Assembly: GCA_900753285.1 (NCBI GenBank)
Contig: CAADYN010000223.1
Location: 1-12,942, forward strand
Reading direction: 5' to 3'
DNA length: 12,942 nt
DNA from: Clostridia bacterium
Lineage (GTDB): Bacteria; Bacillota; Clostridia; Oscillospirales; CAG-272
Shown here: piece after piece, positions 7,922 to 12,942 of the stretch
Layout: every line of letters begins with the position of its first letter
Numbering within the stretch: position 1 is the stretch's first letter
Made by a program: the position numbers and the translations under genes
The notes under the pieces: generated by a model
Database searches by the model: none
Told to the model about the DNA's origin: nothing
Seen by the model: only the letters and a program-made list of their open reading frames with translations

Positions 7922-8657
7922 CGTCTCCGCTCACAACGGGAACATAATCTGGAACAAGCTGTACGGCATGGTCGACGCGGTGATTCTCCGTGCGGGATAT
8001 CGCGGATACGGTCCTGCCGGCACTCTCGCGACTGACGCGAAGTTTAAATCAAACGCTTCGGCGGCGAACGCACAGAACATTCCTGTGGGGGTATACTGGC
8101 TCTCGCAGGCTCTAAACGAGAGGGAAGCCAAGGAAGAAGCCGGATATCTCGTGAAGCTCCTGAAGCCGTACAAGATAAGCTATCCTGTTTATCTCGACTC
8201 CGAATACTGCGAGAGGAACGCAAACGGGCGAGGGGACAGGATAAGCAAGGCGCAGAGGACGGCAAACGCGCTGGCATTTCTGAAAGCTATCGAAAAAGCG
8301 GGGTACACGGGCGGATTATACTGCGCGGAAAACTGGTTCACGGACGAGATCGACGGGGGTGCTATACGGGATGCGGGGTACACGATATGGTGTGCGCGGC
8401 TTGCCGGTAAACCGAGGATAGGAGCGCACGACGCATGGCAATACACCTGGACGGCGTCTGTATCCGGCATAATCGGCAACGTTGACATGAGCGAATTCTA
8501 CCGTGACTTTGCCATTGGCGGGAAGACTGTAGGTGAGGTTGCGGCGGAGGTTATCGCGGGCAAGTGGGGCAATGGGGAGGAGCGGAAGAAGCGGCTTACC
8601 GAGGCGGGGTATGACTATGCGGCGGTACAGCTTGCGGTGAATGAGCGAATGAGGTAG
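7902..8657 (+). CDS. Endolysin: GH25 lysozyme with C-terminal Cpl-7-type wall-binding repeat
   Basis: This muramidase cleaves the MurNAc-GlcNAc bond of peptidoglycan at the end of the phage cycle. The 251-residue product begins with the GH25 signature VIDVSAHNG (Asp7). The acidic pair of the active site is in PVYLDSEY (Asp99, Glu101), and the family's WQYT (179-182) and VDMSEFY (194-200) are present. Residues about 208-249 (GEVAAEVIAGKWGNGEERKK ... AGYDYAAVQLAVNE) are one CW_7/Cpl-7 repeat, which binds the wall. No signal peptide is seen, consistent with holin-dependent release. The start overlaps the holin gene and has GGAAGAAG upstream. A hairpin terminator follows three bases after the stop. 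Confidence 0.96.
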   Translation: MALKVIDVSAHNGNIIWNKLYGMVDAVILRAGYRGYGPAGTLATDAKFKSNASAANAQNIPVGVYWLSQALNEREAKEEAGYLVKLLKPYKISYPVYLDSEYCERNANGRGDRISKAQRTANALAFLKAIEKAGYTGGLYCAENWFTDEIDGGAIRDAGYTIWCARLAGKPRIGAHDAWQYTWTASVSGIIGNVDMSEFYRDFAIGGKTVGEVAAEVIAGKWGNGEERKKRLTEAGYDYAAVQLAVNERMR

Positions 8658-8660
8658 AGA

Positions 8661-8707
8661 AAAAAACAGGCTATACCCTATTTTGATATGGGGTACAGTC
8701 TGTTTTT
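8661..8707. terminator. Bidirectional intrinsic terminator between lysin and rloB (copy 1 of a pair)
   Basis: A long stem pairs AAAAACAGGCTATACCCTA (from 8662) with TATGGGGTACAGTCTGTTTTT (8687-8707) around a short TTTTGA loop, with only a few wobbles. A T run closes it on the plus strand and an A run opens it, so it can stop both the lysis operon and the convergent rloAB operon, whose stop codon is at 8715. Its left arm is identical over 15 bases to a second terminator at 12239. Confidence 0.88.
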
Positions 8708-8714
8708 GTTATGT

Positions 8715-9386
8715 TTACTTAATATACGCTTTAAGATAATCAAATATCTCGTAAATGCGTGTTCCGGGGCGGCACTCTGACGGTTTGGCGTTTCCGTGCT
8801 CTTTCATCATTCTTTTGGCGTTTTTTATTGCTTCCTTATACTGCGGCTTCAGAATATCGTATATCTTCTCGTCCGCTTTATCATACTCTTTTTTCATGTA
8901 TTTTGACAATTTGGGGTAGTAGTCTTCTCTGCCGGTATCCGTATTCAGGTATTCATAGTGGAGCACAAACCAATATTCAACGGACTCGTTTGACCACAGC
9001 GCATGATATGTTATTTCATCGTTTGAGATTTTTCCGCATTTCTCCGCGGCATCGTTGAAAATATTATCCGGAACATCGTCTTTATCGTAGACCACCCAGA
9101 CGTGTTTTATATAGATATCATTTTTTCTATAATCATCTACGTATTTCTGCGCGCTGTCTACCAACATAAGCGGATTTTTCGAGCCTTTTCGCGTCGGTAT
9201 CTCTATTTTTATTTTTCTGCCGTTTTCACCAATATCCTTTTTTAAACTGTTAAAGTAGTTAGGTTCGGTTTTCTCGCCTTCGCTCACGATAAGGTGGTAT
9301 TCGGGGTTTATCAGTTTATGTCTGTCGCGCCTTTTCTCAATCCAAGGCTTATTTTTATCGGATTTCTTCGGAGGTTTATTTGACAT
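8715..9386 (-). CDS. rloB: RloB-family protein (AbiLii-like), Toprim-type putative nuclease
   Basis: This is the second gene of an RloA-RloB pair, related to AbiLii of lactococcal AbiL abortive infection. The 223-residue product has a basic N-terminus, then YHLIVSEGEKTEPNYF (Glu36 as likely Toprim glutamate), VWVVYDKDD (Asp101, Asp103, Asp104 as likely metal ligands) and the RloB signature WSNESVEYWFVLHYEY (131-146). These are the RloB/Toprim landmarks, so metal-dependent nuclease activity is plausible but inferred. Its ATG shares one base with the rloA stop (TGATG) and has GGAGG inside the rloA end, so the pair is translationally coupled. It ends six bases before the shared terminator. The length is normal for the family. 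Confidence 0.9.
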   Translation of the reverse strand: MSNKPPKKSDKNKPWIEKRRDRHKLINPEYHLIVSEGEKTEPNYFNSLKKDIGENGRKIKIEIPTRKGSKNPLMLVDSAQKYVDDYRKNDIYIKHVWVVYDKDDVPDNIFNDAAEKCGKISNDEITYHALWSNESVEYWFVLHYEYLNTDTGREDYYPKLSKYMKKEYDKADEKIYDILKPQYKEAIKNAKRMMKEHGNAKPSECRPGTRIYEIFDYLKAYIK

Positions 9387-10654
9387 CAGTACTCCTCCAT
9401 GCTTTTGAACACCGGATCCGCGCCGTAACGTCCTTCGAGATACTGCTTATCGTATGCGGTATTCGGAGAAATTTTATTGCCGTTTTCATCTCTGAGTTCG
9501 CTGAGGGAGTATATATCGCTGGACTCATCATCCTTTTTGCAGGCAAACCATATTTCATCGGTACGGAGAACGGAGCTTTTCATTATTGAAACGTCATGGG
9601 AGGTGAAAATGATTTGGGCGCCGTTTTTATTTATCTCCTTATTCTTGAACAGCATTATGATATGTCTGAGAACCATGGGATGAAGCTTCGCGTCAAGCTC
9701 GTCTACTATAAGCAGGCTTCCGTTTCTCAGCGAACTGCAAACATACGGCATGACACTAAACAATTTTTGTGTACCGTCGGACTCTTCAAAAGATGCGAGC
9801 TTATAAACATTATTGTTTACGATATGGTCGAAGTAAACTTTTATATTGTTTGAGTTCTTTTCGGGTCGCTCGATCTCGATGCCGCTGATGTTTATGCCCA
9901 TGCCCTGCATTTTCTCCAGAACTTCACCGCGTAACTGCTCATTTTTTAACAGAAAATATCTTTCCATGTCTCTGTTTGCATAATTCACTGCCAAACAGTT
10001 GTTAAAAAAGCGCATTGCGGTATTTATCGGTTCAAGGTTATAAGCTATTGCCAAAAACGAAAGGTAGGGAATATTCTCACGGACAGCGTCGACACTCATG
10101 GTATTATTGACGTCCTTTTTTATACAAGGTCCGAGGGCGATATTTGTAACATACTTGTCTTCCTCTTCCGCCTTTTCGGTTTCTCTTTCAAATACACAGG
10201 TTTTGCGGCTGTTTTTCGCTGTCTTTTTACGGTAGAGGGATTCACTCAATATGACCCTGTTTTTAACGGAGATACAATATCTGTACTCATATTCGGTTTC
10301 GGACTCGCTGGCTTTGCTTTTCTCTCTGAAATATATCTCAAACTCAGTCGGCTCATATCGGGATTTATCATCGAATTCAAATGGAATACATGGAAAATTC
10401 TCGTATATCGGAGTATTACTCAGTACATTTATCGGCTTTATTATCAGGCTTATCAGAGCCCATAAAGCCTTAAGCGCGTTTGATTTACCTCCGGCGTTGG
10501 TTCCGAAAACCGCGGCGACAGGAAGATATTTTTGAGAATCGTCTTCACCTGCAATCAGTGAATCGGCAAACAGCTCCGAAGAGGTTGCCCGCATATCAAT
10601 TGCAGCGTCGTCTTTATACGATCTGAAATTTTTAAAGTTGAATTGACAAAGCAT
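9386..10654 (-). CDS. rloA: RloA/AbiLi-like ABC-type AAA ATPase
   Basis: This is an ATPase of the AAA_15/AAA_21 class that pairs with RloB; related pairs (AbiL, and the ATPase-Toprim logic of PARIS and OLD-type systems) sense phage infection and trigger an effector. In the 422-residue product I see an SMC/RecF-like start (FNFKNFRSYKD), Walker A GTNAGGKSN (51-59, with AGG in place of the commoner GSG), a signature-like ESDGTQKL (291-298), Walker B LLIVDELD (314-321), and TSHD (351-354) with the H-loop His353. The C-terminus SPNTAYDKQYLEGRYGADPV is typical of these proteins. AAAGGAGG precedes the ATG. A promoter with a perfect -10 lies about 17 bases upstream of the leader. Function in defence is inferred from family and position. 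Confidence 0.9.
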   Translation of the reverse strand: MLCQFNFKNFRSYKDDAAIDMRATSSELFADSLIAGEDDSQKYLPVAAVFGTNAGGKSNALKALWALISLIIKPINVLSNTPIYENFPCIPFEFDDKSRYEPTEFEIYFREKSKASESETEYEYRYCISVKNRVILSESLYRKKTAKNSRKTCVFERETEKAEEEDKYVTNIALGPCIKKDVNNTMSVDAVRENIPYLSFLAIAYNLEPINTAMRFFNNCLAVNYANRDMERYFLLKNEQLRGEVLEKMQGMGINISGIEIERPEKNSNNIKVYFDHIVNNNVYKLASFEESDGTQKLFSVMPYVCSSLRNGSLLIVDELDAKLHPMVLRHIIMLFKNKEINKNGAQIIFTSHDVSIMKSSVLRTDEIWFACKKDDESSDIYSLSELRDENGNKISPNTAYDKQYLEGRYGADPVFKSMEEY

Positions 10655-10677
10655 AATCCACTCCTCCTTTCAAGGTA

Positions 10678-10706
10678 ATTATATTATTATTATTCCCGAA
10701 ATTCAA
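10678..10706 (-). promoter_or_regulatory. Sigma-70-type promoter for rloAB
   Basis: On the minus strand TTGAAT (10706-10701) is followed after exactly 17 bases by a perfect TATAAT (10683-10678). Transcription would start near 10671, leaving a very short leader that holds little more than the AAAGGAGG site before the ATG at 10654. Confidence 0.72.
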
Positions 10707-10725
10707 TTAACAATTCGTTAATTTC
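10698..10725. promoter_or_regulatory. Palindrome overlapping the rloAB -35 (possible operator)
   Basis: A perfect inverted repeat AATTAAC - 5 bases - GTTAATT (10705-10723) is nested in an outer GAAATT/AATTTC pair (10698-10725). It covers the -35 hexamer of the rloAB promoter, which is where a repressor would sit. No regulator is encoded next to it. The region is AT-rich, so chance is possible. Confidence 0.45.
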
Positions 10726-10808
10726 AGAATTTTTTTATGATTATTGAGAAATAATTTGCGGTTTTTGAGTTTTGTTTGTGATTTAGCGGATAAGTGTCCG
10801 CAGATTTG

Positions 10809-10838
10809 TTGACAAATACAGGCATACCATGCTACAAT
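10809..10838 (+). promoter_or_regulatory. Promoter for the KAP NTPase gene
   Basis: A consensus TTGACA (10809-10814), an 18-base spacer and TACAAT (10833-10838) with an upstream TG (extended -10) form a strong promoter. Transcription would start near 10845, downstream of the ATG at 10840, which therefore cannot be the start. This decides for ATG 10873. A short inverted repeat GCGGA/TCCGC lies just upstream (10786-10801). Confidence 0.8.
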
Positions 10839-10872
10839 TATGGAAGAAATACTATTGACGGAGAATATTATT

Positions 10873-12234
10873 ATGAGCTACATCAAAAATCTTGTTCCTA
10901 CAGAAGACAACGTAGCAGAAAGCTACAAGCACGATTCAGTGGGAAGAAAAAATCTTGTTCACGACTTTATCCTTATGCTTGACGAAATACCGGGGAACTC
11001 ATCCGTTGCTATTTCGGGTGAATGGGGAAGCGGCAAGACGTTTTTTGTTAAACAGGTAAAGCTTGTGCTTGACAAAAACAATGCAATTTTAAACGGTACA
11101 GCTGATCCTGATTATAAAATGGAACTCAAAAATAACTTTTTGACCTTATATTTTGACGCATGGCTTCACGACAATGACGAAGAGCCTCTTGCGTCGCTAA
11201 TAACATTACTGACGGAAGCGGCAGGTCATGAAGACAATGAATACAGCAAAGAAAAAGTCAAAAAAGCCATTGATATGGGAATCAGTATTTTGAATATGTT
11301 TTTGCCGAAAAACGCTGCAACAGCTATGGATATTCTCAAAACGGCAAAAGACACAGATGCATTTTTCAGTTTAGACAAAGACAGTTTTCGTTCCGGAGAA
11401 GAAAAAACAGCCGATATGATTCAAGGATTTTACAATGCAATCATACCGGAGAAAGCAAATAGGCTTGTGGTATTCATAGACGAGCTTGATCGGTGCAAGC
11501 CGGACTTTGCGGTAAGGTTTCTTGAAAGAATCAAGCATTACCTCTTACTTGACGATAGAGTCATTTTTGTTTTTTCAATCAACAGGGAGCAGCTTGAACA
11601 GACGATAAAGCACTTCTACGGATACGGATTTGATTCTCACAGGTATCTTGACAGATTCTTCGATTTCACGCCAAGGTTTGGTGAAGCGGATGTGGATAAG
11701 TTTTGCTCGTTTATAGACGCAGAAAAGCATCCTGCCATCTATGATACATATTCCGGGTATTATAAATATTTGATTGAACATTTTCATATGACAATGAGAG
11801 AAATCACAAGCTATCTCAACATCACGAAAAAACTGTTTGAAGCAAATAGATTAGACGAATCCGATGTAATTTATGATAAAACAAAACAATGTGTTATTTA
11901 CATATATGCCCCTATTCTTTGCGCCGCAGAGATTACTTCTCCAGATAAATACAATGCACTGATAAGCGGTAAGGGAAGCGACATTATCCGGGATATCGGA
12001 AAAAACTATTATTTTCCCAAATTTTCATTGCTTTGGAAAGAAGGGGAAACTACAAACAGCAGAAAAAAGGACAAGACCTTTGTTTCGCTCACAGACAAGT
12101 ATGTCGAGCTATACGAAGCTGTGTTCATGTTTCCTACCGATAAACGCAGCGTTAATATAGGAAAGTTCATCATCAAAAATGATACTAAGGAGTTTGTGTT
12201 AAACGCAATTAATTCACTGGGGGTAATTCGGTAA
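10873..12234 (+). CDS. KAP-family P-loop NTPase, probable stand-alone anti-phage protein
   Basis: KAP NTPases (named after Kidins220/ARMS and PifA) include the phage-exclusion protein PifA of plasmid F and the ATPase of Qat-type defence. I take ATG 10873 (453 residues) because the promoter's expected start point lies downstream of the in-frame ATG at 10840, and GGAG lies nine bases before 10873. Visible motifs: Walker A GEWGSGKT (49-56), the KAP signature YFDAWLHDNDEEPLASL (93-109), Walker B LVVFIDELDRCKPD (198-211), and SINREQLEQTIKHFYG followed by YLDRFFDF (235-265). Many KAP proteins carry membrane helices between the Walker motifs; here residues 130-165 are only weakly hydrophobic, so the protein may be soluble. 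The C-terminal ~170 residues are a helical region I cannot assign. It is divergent from rloAB and ends five bases before terminator copy 2. Confidence 0.88.
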   Translation: MSYIKNLVPTEDNVAESYKHDSVGRKNLVHDFILMLDEIPGNSSVAISGEWGSGKTFFVKQVKLVLDKNNAILNGTADPDYKMELKNNFLTLYFDAWLHDNDEEPLASLITLLTEAAGHEDNEYSKEKVKKAIDMGISILNMFLPKNAATAMDILKTAKDTDAFFSLDKDSFRSGEEKTADMIQGFYNAIIPEKANRLVVFIDELDRCKPDFAVRFLERIKHYLLLDDRVIFVFSINREQLEQTIKHFYGYGFDSHRYLDRFFDFTPRFGEADVDKFCSFIDAEKHPAIYDTYSGYYKYLIEHFHMTMREITSYLNITKKLFEANRLDESDVIYDKTKQCVIYIYAPILCAAEITSPDKYNALISGKGSDIIRDIGKNYYFPKFSLLWKEGETTNSRKKDKTFVSLTDKYVELYEAVFMFPTDKRSVNIGKFIIKNDTKEFVLNAINSLGVIR

Positions 12235-12238
12235 ATAC

Positions 12239-12284
12239 AAAAACAGGCTATACTCTGTTCGACATGGAGTACAGCCTGCTTTTT
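12239..12284. terminator. Intrinsic terminator after the KAP gene (copy 2 of a pair)
   Basis: AAAAACAGGCTATACTCTG pairs with ATGGAGTACAGCCTGCTTTT around a short TCGAC-like loop, followed by a T run. The first 15 bases equal those of the terminator at 8662. Where the two copies differ, the change is matched across the stem (CCC/GGG in copy 1, CTC/GAG in copy 2), so the hairpin has been kept. Confidence 0.85.
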
Positions 12285-12307
12285 CGTATCCGGATTTGTT
12301 AGTTGTT

Positions 12308-12328
12308 GTAGATTCAGCGCAAATCTAC
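12308..12328. repeat. Perfect 7-bp inverted repeat in the gene-free gap after the defence cargo
   Basis: GTAGATT - CAGCGCA - AATCTAC is a perfect inverted repeat. It is followed by two C-rich, CCCACA-containing steps (12339-12358). The gap 12285-12362 holds no gene I can support. The repeat could be a protein-binding or recombination site at the edge of the cargo, or simply a hairpin; no T run follows, so it is not a terminator. Confidence 0.5.
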
Positions 12329-12362
12329 GCGAGCATTTTCCCACAAAATCCCCCACACAACG

Positions 12363-12389
12363 AAAAAAACCACCGTCGAAACGATGGTT
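12363..12389 (-). terminator. Intrinsic terminator for the minus-strand small membrane genes
   Basis: On the minus strand AACCATCGT, loop TTCG, ACGGTGGTT is followed by seven T residues. The 9-bp stem has one wobble and a stable tetraloop. It faces the terminator of the KAP gene across a short gap, separating the convergent units. Confidence 0.85.
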
Positions 12390-12414
12390 CTGATATTTTA
12401 TGCCGAATCCCATA

Positions 12415-12519
12415 TCACTTCTTGCGTTTGTTCAGCATTCGTCTGACGATGAGAACAATGCACAATATGTTCAGCGGGATTGCTATGCACAAAAGAACGG
12501 TATATACTGTATCGAGCAT
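12415..12519 (-). CDS. Very short hydrophobic peptide, one TM segment (34 aa), unknown function
   Basis: The frame encodes MLDTVYTVLLCIAIPLNILC followed by IVLIVRRMLNKRKK. That is one membrane helix (about residues 5-25) with a strongly basic C-terminal end, the layout of many type I toxins and small stress peptides. A GTG at 12531 would add four residues, and a TTG further upstream adds ten more. No start has a good ribosome binding site at normal spacing; the best GGGAGGG is too far upstream. It ends 26 bases before a clear minus-strand terminator, which supports transcription in this direction. It may be translated by coupling with the 42-residue gene upstream, or not be a gene at all. Confidence 0.45.
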   Translation of the reverse strand: MLDTVYTVLLCIAIPLNILCIVLIVRRMLNKRKK

Positions 12520-12524
12520 AAATA

Positions 12525-12553
12525 TTGACACCGAGCAAGTTTTATGTAATAAT
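12525..12553 (+). promoter_or_regulatory. Antisense promoter facing the 42-aa membrane peptide gene
   Basis: On the plus strand TTGACA (12525-12530) is followed by 17 bases and AATAAT (12548-12553), with TG one base before the -10 (extended -10). Transcription would start near 12560 and run across the 42-residue gene on the other strand. There is no plausible plus-strand gene downstream, so an antisense RNA is the natural product. The match is good, but the region is AT-rich. Confidence 0.5.
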
Positions 12554-12589
12554 TCAACCAAACATAGGTGGATTCCCTCCCCCTGATGT

Positions 12590-12718
12590 TTACTTTGATA
12601 TAGTTTTGATAGCCTCTACCACAAGTACTATCAAACTGAGAATCGCGGTTATAAGTTCGATAATGTCTGTAGCATTATGTATCTTATCGCCGCTTTTCTT
12701 TTTCTTCCGCTTGCTCAA
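12590..12718 (-). CDS. Short membrane peptide with basic N-terminus (42 aa), candidate type I toxin
   Basis: The frame begins at TTG 12718 with AGGTGA five bases upstream, an excellent ribosome binding site. It encodes MSKRKKKKSGDKIHNATDII, then ELITAILSLIVLVVEAIKTI and SK. There are seven basic residues in the first twelve, then one membrane helix at about 19-38. Size and layout fit small membrane toxins and holin-like toxin peptides of Firmicutes, though I do not recognise a specific family. A perfect TATAAT lies about 57 bases upstream, a start-masking inverted repeat covers the start codon, an opposite-strand promoter faces it, and a terminator lies downstream at 12363-12389. This surrounding set is what makes the gene credible; toxicity is inference. 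Confidence 0.62.
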   Translation of the reverse strand: MSKRKKKKSGDKIHNATDIIELITAILSLIVLVVEAIKTISK

Positions 12719-12763
12719 TGCGCTCACCTCATTTCTGTATATTGTCAAGGGGTTCAGCGCATT
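12717..12763 (-). promoter_or_regulatory. Start-codon-masking inverted repeat in the leader of the 42-aa gene
   Basis: In the minus-strand mRNA AATGCGCT (12763-12756) is perfectly complementary to AGCGCATT (12724-12717), 31 bases later. The second arm covers the first two bases of the TTG start codon and abuts the AGGTG ribosome binding site, so folding would hide the start. Similar 5' structures restrain translation of several type I toxins. Confidence 0.5.
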
Positions 12764-12774
12764 TTCTTTAAAAA

Positions 12775-12802
12775 ATTATATTTTTCGGGGGGGAATATAC
12801 AA
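12775..12802 (-). promoter_or_regulatory. Promoter for the 42-aa membrane peptide gene
   Basis: A perfect minus-strand TATAAT (12780-12775) lies 16 bases after a weak TTGTAT (12802-12797). The spacer contains seven C residues in a row. The predicted start near 12768 gives a leader of about 50 bases that includes the whole masking inverted repeat. Confidence 0.55.
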
Positions 12803-12803
12803 C

Positions 12804-12832
12804 AAAAAAGGACGAGTTTACGTCTCATCCTT
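12804..12832 (-). terminator. Intrinsic terminator overlapping the end of the XRE gene
   Basis: On the minus strand AAGGATGAG, a short loop containing the TAA stop, and CTCGTCCTT form a 9-bp stem with one wobble, followed by a run of six T residues. It ends the XRE transcript and isolates the downstream small-peptide gene with its own promoter. Confidence 0.85.
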
Positions 12833-12942
12833 TAATTCTATGAGTTCTTCCATTGCACAACCGAGAGCCTTTGCGAGCTTATACACGGTCAATGCTCCGG
12901 CGGCGTTTATATCTTTCACTCCCTGTTCGTAGTACTGTATCA
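12818..12942 (-). CDS. XRE-family transcriptional regulator, C-terminal end only
   Basis: The last 41 residues are visible before the window edge: IQYYEQGVKDINAAGALTVY followed by KLAKALGCAMEELIELKDET. This is the end of an HTH_3/XRE helix-turn-helix (the YEQGVKDIN recognition-helix end, then the LAKALGC helix), and the protein stops right after the domain, as in very small XRE regulators. It is on the minus strand, reading in from the right edge, with a terminator overlapping its stop codon. It may control a prophage switch, the neighbouring small genes or the defence promoters; the visible part cannot tell which. Confidence 0.88.
   Translation of the reverse strand, partial: IQYYEQGVKDINAAGALTVYKLAKALGCAMEELIELKDET

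Larger units (their letters stand above)
12560..12770 (+). ncRNA. Candidate antisense RNA to the 42-aa peptide mRNA (extent uncertain)
   Basis: Proposed product of the plus-strand promoter at 12525-12553. It would cover the whole 42-residue coding region and contain an 8-bp hairpin with a 15-base loop (TTTGATAG 12605-12612, CTATCAAA 12628-12635). The 3' end is a guess: the inverted repeat 12717-12763 followed by TTCTTT is the best, though imperfect, stop signal. Existence is inferred from promoter and layout only. Confidence 0.22.

Noticed and set aside
10786..10801. GCGGA/TCCGC inverted repeat as an operator for the KAP gene
   Set aside because: Only 5 bp per arm and upstream of the -35; too weak to list as its own site.
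10840..10872. ATG at 10840 as the KAP start (11 more residues)
   Set aside because: It lies one base after the -10 hexamer, before the expected transcription start, and has no ribosome binding site; 10873 has GGAG at proper distance.
10873..12234. QatA of a QatABCD defence system
   Set aside because: The KAP motif set is shared, but no QatB, QatC (QueC-like) or QatD (TatD-like) gene is nearby.
12009..12413. 134-residue minus-strand frame over the KAP end
   Set aside because: It runs through two opposite terminators and antisense to the conserved KAP frame; no ribosome binding site and no recognisable domain.
12525..12932. 135-residue plus-strand frame
   Set aside because: It is antisense to the XRE gene end, two terminators and the 42-residue gene; its composition (Phe/Ser/Leu runs) is what the reverse of Lys-rich coding gives, and it starts inside a promoter.

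Overview
This window is the late end of a tailed-phage genome, most likely an integrated or recently mobile siphophage-type prophage of a Gram-positive Firmicute. A gut-type Clostridia host is my inference. The evidence is strong GGAGG-type ribosome binding sites, a tape measure - Tal - fibre - holin - GH25 endolysin order, a Cpl-7-type wall-binding repeat on the lysin, and small XRE regulators. I see no host housekeeping gene and no integrase, so whether it is integrated cannot be decided here.

Layout. (1) 1-8657, plus strand, one tightly packed operon: the C-terminal ~1090 residues of the tail tape measure protein, a tail-tip (Tal-like) protein with five in-frame 120-bp repeats, a small unknown protein, a baseplate/fibre protein, a small beta-rich protein, two small membrane proteins, a holin and a GH25 lysozyme. 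Start and stop codons overlap at several junctions. The tail-tip gene carries an apparent one-base frameshift in an A5 run at 5332-5336: the frame that restores a typical tail C-terminus is the +1 frame ending at 5503. Composition becomes abruptly AT-rich at about 6392, in the middle of the fibre gene, as expected for a swapped host-recognition module.

(2) 8661-12284, a defence-type cargo. It starts and ends with two related hairpin terminators that share an identical 15-base left arm and show compensatory changes in the stem. Between them are two divergent units: an RloA-like ATPase plus RloB (AbiL-like pair) on the minus strand, and a single-gene KAP-family P-loop NTPase on the plus strand. 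Both have recognisable promoters in the shared 218-bp gap, and a palindrome overlaps the -35 of the RloAB promoter.

(3) 12285-12942, mostly minus strand: the C-terminal end of a small XRE regulator, then two very short membrane-protein genes (42 and about 34 residues) with their own promoter and terminator. The 42-residue gene has a start-codon-masking inverted repeat and a near-consensus promoter facing it from the opposite strand. Together these look like an undescribed type I toxin-antitoxin-like locus, and it is the best candidate here for a novel small system.

Reading of the whole: the structural and lysis genes serve virion assembly and release, while the terminator-bounded block after the lysin is a swappable accessory slot carrying anti-phage functions and, next to it, a candidate addiction or small-membrane-peptide locus.
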